Made by a program: the position numbers and the translations under genes
Assembly: GCF_006980705.1 (NCBI RefSeq)
Contig: NZ_SBHO01000008.1
Coordinates: 1 to 64,000, forward strand
Length of the DNA: 64,000 nt
From: Tepidiphilus olei
Lineage (GTDB): Bacteria; Pseudomonadota; Gammaproteobacteria; Burkholderiales; Rhodocyclaceae
Direction: 5' to 3'
Shown: piece by piece, positions 59,590-64,000 of the stretch
Numbering within the stretch: position 1 is the stretch's first letter
Layout: each line of letters starts with the position of its first letter
Notes under the pieces: model-generated
Database searches by the model: none
Told to the model about the DNA's origin: nothing
What the model saw: only the letters and a program-made list of their open reading frames with translations

Positions 59590-61077
59590 ATGGCGGGAAT
59601 TCCTTTATTGAGTTTGGCGATCTGGATTCCGATCCTCGGGGGGCTGCTGGTGCTGGCGGTGGGAGGGAACGACCGCAACGCGCCTTTGGCGCGGGTGACG
59701 AGTCTCTTCGCGGCGGCGCTCGGCTTCGCGGTGACGCTTCCCTTGTGGTTCCAGTTCGATGCGGGCACCTCGGCGCTGCAGTTCGTCGAGATCCGCGACT
59801 GGATTCCCCGCTATTCAGTGCGCTATCACCTCGGCGTGGATGGCATCTCGATGCCTTTCGTGCTGCTCAATTCCTTCGTCACGCTCATCGTCGTGATCGC
59901 CGGCTGGCAGGTGATCCAGGAGCGGGTGGCGCAGTACATGGCCGCCTTCCTCATCATGTCCGGCATCATCAACGGCATCTTCTCGGCGATGGATGCCGTG
60001 CTCTTCTACGTCTTCTTCGAGGCTTCCCTCATTCCGCTGTATCTCATCATCGGCATCTGGGGCGGACCGAACCGGGTCTACGCGGCGATCAAGTTCTTCC
60101 TTTATACGCTCGCCGGCTCGCTTCTGATGCTGGTGGCGTTGCTCTATCTCTTCTACGCCTCCAACGGCAGCTTCGAGATCCTCGACTGGCACCGGCTGCC
60201 GCTCGATCTGCGCACGCAGCAGCTGCTCTTCCTGGCGTTCCTCGTGGCCTTTGCCGTCAAGGTGCCGATGTGGCCGGTGCACACCTGGTTGCCGGATGCG
60301 CACGTCGAAGCGCCCACCGGTGGCTCGGTGGTGCTGGCGGCGATCGCGTTGAAACTCGGGGCTTATGGTTTCCTGCGCTTTTCCCTACCGATCGCGCCGG
60401 ATGCCTCCATGAGTTTCCAGTGGCTGATGGTGACCCTGTCCCTGATCGCCGTGGTCTACATCGGCTTCGTCGCCCTGGTGCAGGAGGACATGAAGAAACT
60501 CGTGGCCTACTCCTCCATCGCGCACATGGGATTCGTCACCTTGGGCTTTTTCCTGTTCAACCGGCTTGGGGTGGAAGGGGCCATCGTGCAGATGATCTCG
60601 CATGGGTTCGTGTCGGGGGCGATGTTCCTGTGCATCGGCGTCCTCTACGATCGGATGCATTCTCGGCGCATCGCCGACTACGGCGGAGTGGTGAACGTCA
60701 TGCCGAAGTTCGCGGCCTTCTTCCTGCTCTTCGCCATGGCCAACTCGGGTTTGCCGGCCACTAGCGGTTTCGTCGGGGAATTCATGGTGGCGCTCGCCGC
60801 GGTGAAGACCAACTTCTGGATCGGCTTCGTGGCCGCCACTACGCTCATCCTCGGCGCGGCCTACTCGCTGTGGATGTACAAGCGCGTCGTCTTCGGTCCG
60901 GTGGCCAATGACCGCGTCGCGGCGCTCGACGACATCGGGGCGCGCGAATTTTGGATGCTGGCGGTGCTCGCGTTCTTCGTGTTGCTGCTGGGGGTGTATC
61001 CGGCGCCGCTCTTGGACGTGATGCACGCCTCCGTCGATGAACTGCTGCGGCACGTGGCCGCCGGCAAACTGCACTGA
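59590..61077 (+). CDS. nuoM: NADH-quinone oxidoreductase subunit M
   Basis: A 495-residue antiporter-like subunit with about 14 helices. Family marks are YHLGVDGISMPFVLLNSFV, FFEASLIPLYLIIGIWGG, KVPMWPVHTWLPDAHVEAPT and VAYSSIAHMGFVTLG. It follows nuoL after 58 bases and pumps protons in the membrane arm. Confidence 0.97.
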   Translation: MAGIPLLSLAIWIPILGGLLVLAVGGNDRNAPLARVTSLFAAALGFAVTLPLWFQFDAGTSALQFVEIRDWIPRYSVRYHLGVDGISMPFVLLNSFVTLIVVIAGWQVIQERVAQYMAAFLIMSGIINGIFSAMDAVLFYVFFEASLIPLYLIIGIWGGPNRVYAAIKFFLYTLAGSLLMLVALLYLFYASNGSFEILDWHRLPLDLRTQQLLFLAFLVAFAVKVPMWPVHTWLPDAHVEAPTGGSVVLAAIALKLGAYGFLRFSLPIAPDASMSFQWLMVTLSLIAVVYIGFVALVQEDMKKLVAYSSIAHMGFVTLGFFLFNRLGVEGAIVQMISHGFVSGAMFLCIGVLYDRMHSRRIADYGGVVNVMPKFAAFFLLFAMANSGLPATSGFVGEFMVALAAVKTNFWIGFVAATTLILGAAYSLWMYKRVVFGPVANDRVAALDDIGAREFWMLAVLAFFVLLLGVYPAPLLDVMHASVDELLRHVAAGKLH

Positions 61078-61109
61078 GTCAAGCCCTCTACGCTGGGACG
61101 GGATAGAAC

Positions 61110-62582
61110 ATGGAATTCGAACGACCGGACTTCTCCTTGGCAGCTGCCGAGATCTTCGTGGCGGTGATGGCGCTCGTCGTCATGGTGACGGGGACTTTCC
61201 TGCGCCGCATCAGCCGGGAGCTCGGCTATGCGCTGGCGCAGCTCACCGTCATCGGCGCTGCCTTCATCACGGTCTTTTCGGTCGACGACCCGACGGTGCG
61301 CTACACCTTCGGCACGATGTACGTTTCGGACTGGCTCGGCCAGGTGCTCAAGCTCTTCATCTACCTGTCGGTGTTCGCCTCGCTTCTCTACGGACGGCTC
61401 TACCTCATCGAACGGCGGCTGGAGAAAGCAGAGTATTACGTGTTGATGCTGCTGTCGATGCTGGGAGCGATGATCCTGGTGTCGGCCAACAACCTGCTCG
61501 TCCTCTATCTCGGCCTGGAGATGATGACGCTGGCGCTCTACGCTCTGGTTGCTTTCGACCGGGACAATGGTTTGCGTTCCGAGGCGGCGATCAAGTATTT
61601 CGTTCTGGGGGCGATCTCCTCGGGACTGCTCCTCTACGGTATGTCGATGATCTATGGCGCCACTGGCTCGCTCGATCTGGGCGTGGTGGGCCAGGCGGTG
61701 TCCCTGGGGGCAGGCGATGAGTTGGTGTTCAAGTTCGGTCTCGCCTTCCTCGTGGCCGGCATCGCCTTCAAGTTCGGCGTGGTGCCCTTCCACATGTGGG
61801 TGGCCGACGTCTATCACGGTGCTCCGACGCCGGTGACGCTGCTCATCTCGTCGGCGCCCAAGCTGGCAGCCTTTGCCCTGGCCGTGCGATTGCTCGTTGG
61901 TGGTTTTTTCGGTCTGGCCGAGACCTGGCAACCCATGCTGATGCTGCTCGCGGTGGCCTCTATCGTGCTCGGCAACCTCGCGGCGATCGCCCAGAGCAAC
62001 ATCAAGCGCATGCTCGCCTACTCGGGCATCTCCCACATGGGGTTTGTGCTGCTTGGCTTGCTCGCCGGCGTCACCGATGGCGGTCATCAACAGGTCTTCA
62101 ATGCCTATAGCTCGGCGCTCTTCTACGCCGTGTCCTACGCACTCATGAGCCTGGCGAGCTTCGGCATGGTGTTGTTGCTCGCGCGTACCGGGTTCGAGGC
62201 CGAGCACATCGACGACTTCAAGGGACTCAACCGCCGTAGTCCCTGGTTCGCGGCGATGATGATGCTCGTCATGTTCTCCATGGCCGGCATCCCCTTTTTC
62301 CTCGGCTTTTTCGCCAAGTTCGCCGTGCTCGAAGCGGTGGTCAGCGCGGGGCATACCTGGCTCGCCGTGCTCGCCGTGATCATGTCGGTGATCGGTGCAT
62401 ACTACTATTTACGGGTGGTCAAAGTGATGTACTTCGATGAGCCGATGGATCGCACGGCGCTCATCGCCTCCAGCGAGACGCGCGTGCTGCTCTCGGCCAA
62501 TGCCCTGACGCTGGCGGTGGCGGGACTCATGCCGCAGGGGTTGATGGCGGTGTGTGGCTACGCCGTGCTCACGTCCTTCTGA
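61110..62582 (+). CDS. nuoN: NADH-quinone oxidoreductase subunit N
   Basis: A 490-residue antiporter-like subunit next to NuoK. GLEMMTLALYALVAFDRDN, KFGVVPFHMWVADVYHGAPT, LAYSGISHMGFVLLG and AGIPFFLGFFAKF are typical. It closes the nuo operon; the following Nudix gene starts within 15 bases and may share the transcript. Confidence 0.97.
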   Translation: MEFERPDFSLAAAEIFVAVMALVVMVTGTFLRRISRELGYALAQLTVIGAAFITVFSVDDPTVRYTFGTMYVSDWLGQVLKLFIYLSVFASLLYGRLYLIERRLEKAEYYVLMLLSMLGAMILVSANNLLVLYLGLEMMTLALYALVAFDRDNGLRSEAAIKYFVLGAISSGLLLYGMSMIYGATGSLDLGVVGQAVSLGAGDELVFKFGLAFLVAGIAFKFGVVPFHMWVADVYHGAPTPVTLLISSAPKLAAFALAVRLLVGGFFGLAETWQPMLMLLAVASIVLGNLAAIAQSNIKRMLAYSGISHMGFVLLGLLAGVTDGGHQQVFNAYSSALFYAVSYALMSLASFGMVLLLARTGFEAEHIDDFKGLNRRSPWFAAMMMLVMFSMAGIPFFLGFFAKFAVLEAVVSAGHTWLAVLAVIMSVIGAYYYLRVVKVMYFDEPMDRTALIASSETRVLLSANALTLAVAGLMPQGLMAVCGYAVLTSF

Positions 62583-62595
62583 GCGAGGCGTGCCC

Positions 62596-63165
62596 GTGTC
62601 CTCGGCCGACGACCTCCTGCGCGAGCGGACGCTGGCCTCGGACACGGTATGGGAAGGAAGTTTTCTGCGCGTGCTGCGCGATCGCGTGCGTCTCCCCGAT
62701 GGGCACGAGACGACGCGCGAATATCTGCGCCATCCTGGCGCCGCGGCGATGATCGCGCTCACCGACGCAGGCGAAGTGGTGCTGGAGCGCCAGTTCCGCT
62801 ATCCCCTGGGATGCAGCATCGTCGAGCTGCCGGCAGGCAAGCTCGATGCAGGCGAGCCCGCGCTCGATTGTGCTCGGCGCGAGCTGGAAGAGGAGACTGG
62901 TTATACGGCCGAGCACTGGGAAGCGATCGGGCGCTTCCATCCCTGTGTCGGCTATTCCGACGAGGTGATTCACGTCTTTCTCGCCCGCGGGCTGCGTGCC
63001 GGTCGCCGTCGTCTCGATCATGGCGAATTCCTCGAGGTGCTGCACTGGCCGCTGCCGCGCCTGTGGCAGGCGATCTTCGCCGGTGAGATCATCGACGGCA
63101 AGACGCTCTCGGCGATCCTGCTCGCGCTGCCGCGGCTACGTGCGCTCGGGCTGCCCACACCATGA
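62596..63165 (+). CDS. Nudix hydrolase (ADP-ribose pyrophosphatase type)
   Basis: A 189-residue Nudix enzyme. The Nudix box GKLDAGEPALDCARRELEEETGY matches the G-x5-E-x7-REUxEExGU pattern, and the upstream LERQFRYPLGCSIVELPAG block is typical of ADP-sugar pyrophosphatases (NudF group). It probably splits ADP-ribose or a related nucleotide sugar. GTG 62596 is chosen because GAGG stands seven bases upstream; GTG 62590 or ATG 62554 (inside nuoN) are possible. A Nudix gene after nuoN is common in betaproteobacteria. It overlaps the next gene by ATGA. Confidence 0.87.
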   Translation: MSSADDLLRERTLASDTVWEGSFLRVLRDRVRLPDGHETTREYLRHPGAAAMIALTDAGEVVLERQFRYPLGCSIVELPAGKLDAGEPALDCARRELEEETGYTAEHWEAIGRFHPCVGYSDEVIHVFLARGLRAGRRRLDHGEFLEVLHWPLPRLWQAIFAGEIIDGKTLSAILLALPRLRALGLPTP

Positions 63166-64000
63166 GCGCGCTCCTCTACGCCCAATCGGGCGGAATGACG
63201 GCGGTGATCAACGCGAGCGCCGTGGGCGTGATGCGCGCCTGCGCCGCGTCCGGGGTGCCGTTTCTCGCCGCCCGGCACGGTATCCTCGGTGTGCTCGAAG
63301 AGGAGCTCGTCGCGCCCGGTGCGCTCGATTCTTCCGTGCTCGCGCGCATCTCGCGCACGCCGGGCGGGACCTTCGGTTCCTGCCGTTTCGACCTACCGCC
63401 GCTCGATGAAGCGCCGGCGCTCCACGAGCGGCTCTTTGCCGTGCTCGAGGCGCATGAGGTGCGCTGGCTGCTCTACAACGGCGGCAACGGGTCGATGGAC
63501 ACGGTGCGCCAGTTGCACCTGAGCGCGCAACGCTTGGGCTATCCCCTCACCGTGGTGGGGGTGCCCAAGACCATCGACAACGATCTCCTCGGCACCGATT
63601 TTTCTCCCGGTTATCCTTCGGCGGCGAAGTATCTCGCCACGAGCTATCTCGAAGCAAGCCTCGATCTGGCCTCTCTTTACGTGCGCAAGCCTCGGCTCTT
63701 CGTCATGGAGACGATGGGGCGCAACGTCGGTTGGCTCGCCGCCAGTACCTCGCTCGTGCAGCGGTTCGCGCCCGACGAAGGGCCGCACCTGGTGTTGCTG
63801 CCGGAGACGCCTTTTCGTCCTGAAGCGGTTTTCCCTCGCGTGGAGGAGGCGCTCTCCCGCCTCGGTTTTTGCTCCCTCGTCGTCGCCGAAGGGGTCAAGG
63901 ACGAAACGGGGCGACTGCTGTCGATGCGCGGGGTGGAGGAGGGGCGCTACGTGCAACTCGGCGGGGCGGGAATGGCGCTCGCGCAGCGGCTTGCGCAGGA
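63162..64000 (+). CDS. pfp: 6-phosphofructokinase, probably PPi-dependent type (cut by window end)
   Basis: The first 279 residues of a phosphofructokinase, translated directly from the DNA. YAQSGGMTAVINAS, FGSCRF, VVGVPKTIDNDLLGTD and METMGRNVGWLAA place it with the PPi-type group. Lys136 in PKTIDND is the residue that favours pyrophosphate over ATP. However, the partner motif is GGNGS (107-111), where PPi enzymes usually have Asp (GGGDS-like), so the donor is not certain. PPi enzymes are reversible and can serve gluconeogenesis and the Calvin cycle. Start ATG 63162 overlaps the Nudix stop. The C-terminus is outside the window. Confidence 0.85.
   Translation, partial: MSALLYAQSGGMTAVINASAVGVMRACAASGVPFLAARHGILGVLEEELVAPGALDSSVLARISRTPGGTFGSCRFDLPPLDEAPALHERLFAVLEAHEVRWLLYNGGNGSMDTVRQLHLSAQRLGYPLTVVGVPKTIDNDLLGTDFSPGYPSAAKYLATSYLEASLDLASLYVRKPRLFVMETMGRNVGWLAASTSLVQRFAPDEGPHLVLLPETPFRPEAVFPRVEEALSRLGFCSLVVAEGVKDETGRLLSMRGVEEGRYVQLGGAGMALAQRLAQ

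Overview
The window reads as a high-G+C, densely packed bacterial chromosome and most likely comes from a betaproteobacterium. The evidence is the gene order (ispB followed by tRNA-Pro; xseB-ispA-dxs; ftsH-folP-glmM-tpiA-secG-tRNA-Leu-nuoA to nuoN), the three-subunit Pnt transhydrogenase and an uncharacterised-family gene of the DUF1841 type. Family-level placement (for example Hydrogenophilales or Rhodocyclales) is a guess. A tkt-gap-pgk operon, a phosphofructokinase with a PPi-type lysine, transhydrogenase and a full complex I suit a respiratory organism that may use the Calvin cycle. No phage, transposase or CRISPR array is visible, and no gap between genes reaches 300 bases.

Left part (1-9.0 kb): the 3' end of a 5S rRNA gene and its terminator, then a coupled rssA-type / FAD-oxidase / ispB run ending at tRNA-Pro(CGG). 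The tRNA 3' end and the 3' end of the convergent fliR gene lie in an 84-bp tandem duplication. A flagellar export-gate operon fliO-P-Q-R runs leftward. Divergent from it is a stand-alone di-iron metallo-beta-lactamase-fold protein related to oxygen-binding ODP sensors. Next come a DUF1841-like gene, nth and an orphan soluble rsxB. Two diverged copies of a short intergenic element lie between fliQ/fliR and nth/DUF1841.

Middle (9-25 kb): tkt-gap-pgk runs leftward. ftsK-lolA-rarA runs rightward with start/stop overlaps. Then come a small unknown gene, serS, pntAA-AB-B, an exported unknown, a PAS-EAL protein whose EAL motifs are all degenerate, and phaJ.

25-36.4 kb is almost entirely leftward. 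Nine genes, ribF-ileS-lspA-fkpB-ispH-xseB-ispA-dxs-folE2, are chained by overlaps or short gaps and link lipoprotein maturation, isoprenoid (MEP) synthesis, flavin and folate/queuosine supply. Upstream lie tsaE-amiC. Divergent from these are queG-murI, followed by sseA with an overlapping STAS-like gene, and an OmpR/EnvZ-type two-component pair divergent from a Spy/CpxP-like periplasmic chaperone gene.

Right part (42.5-64 kb) is rightward: ftsH (TTG start)-folP-glmM-tpiA-secG, tRNA-Leu(GAG) with a clear promoter and terminator, the complete 14-gene nuoA-N operon, a Nudix hydrolase and the start of a phosphofructokinase cut by the window edge.

Most of the window is housekeeping. The most unusual points are the tandem duplication at tRNA-Pro/fliR, the paired intergenic elements, the degenerate EAL protein, the flagellar-linked di-iron protein and the mixed-signature phosphofructokinase. 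All comparisons were made by eye; no searches were run.
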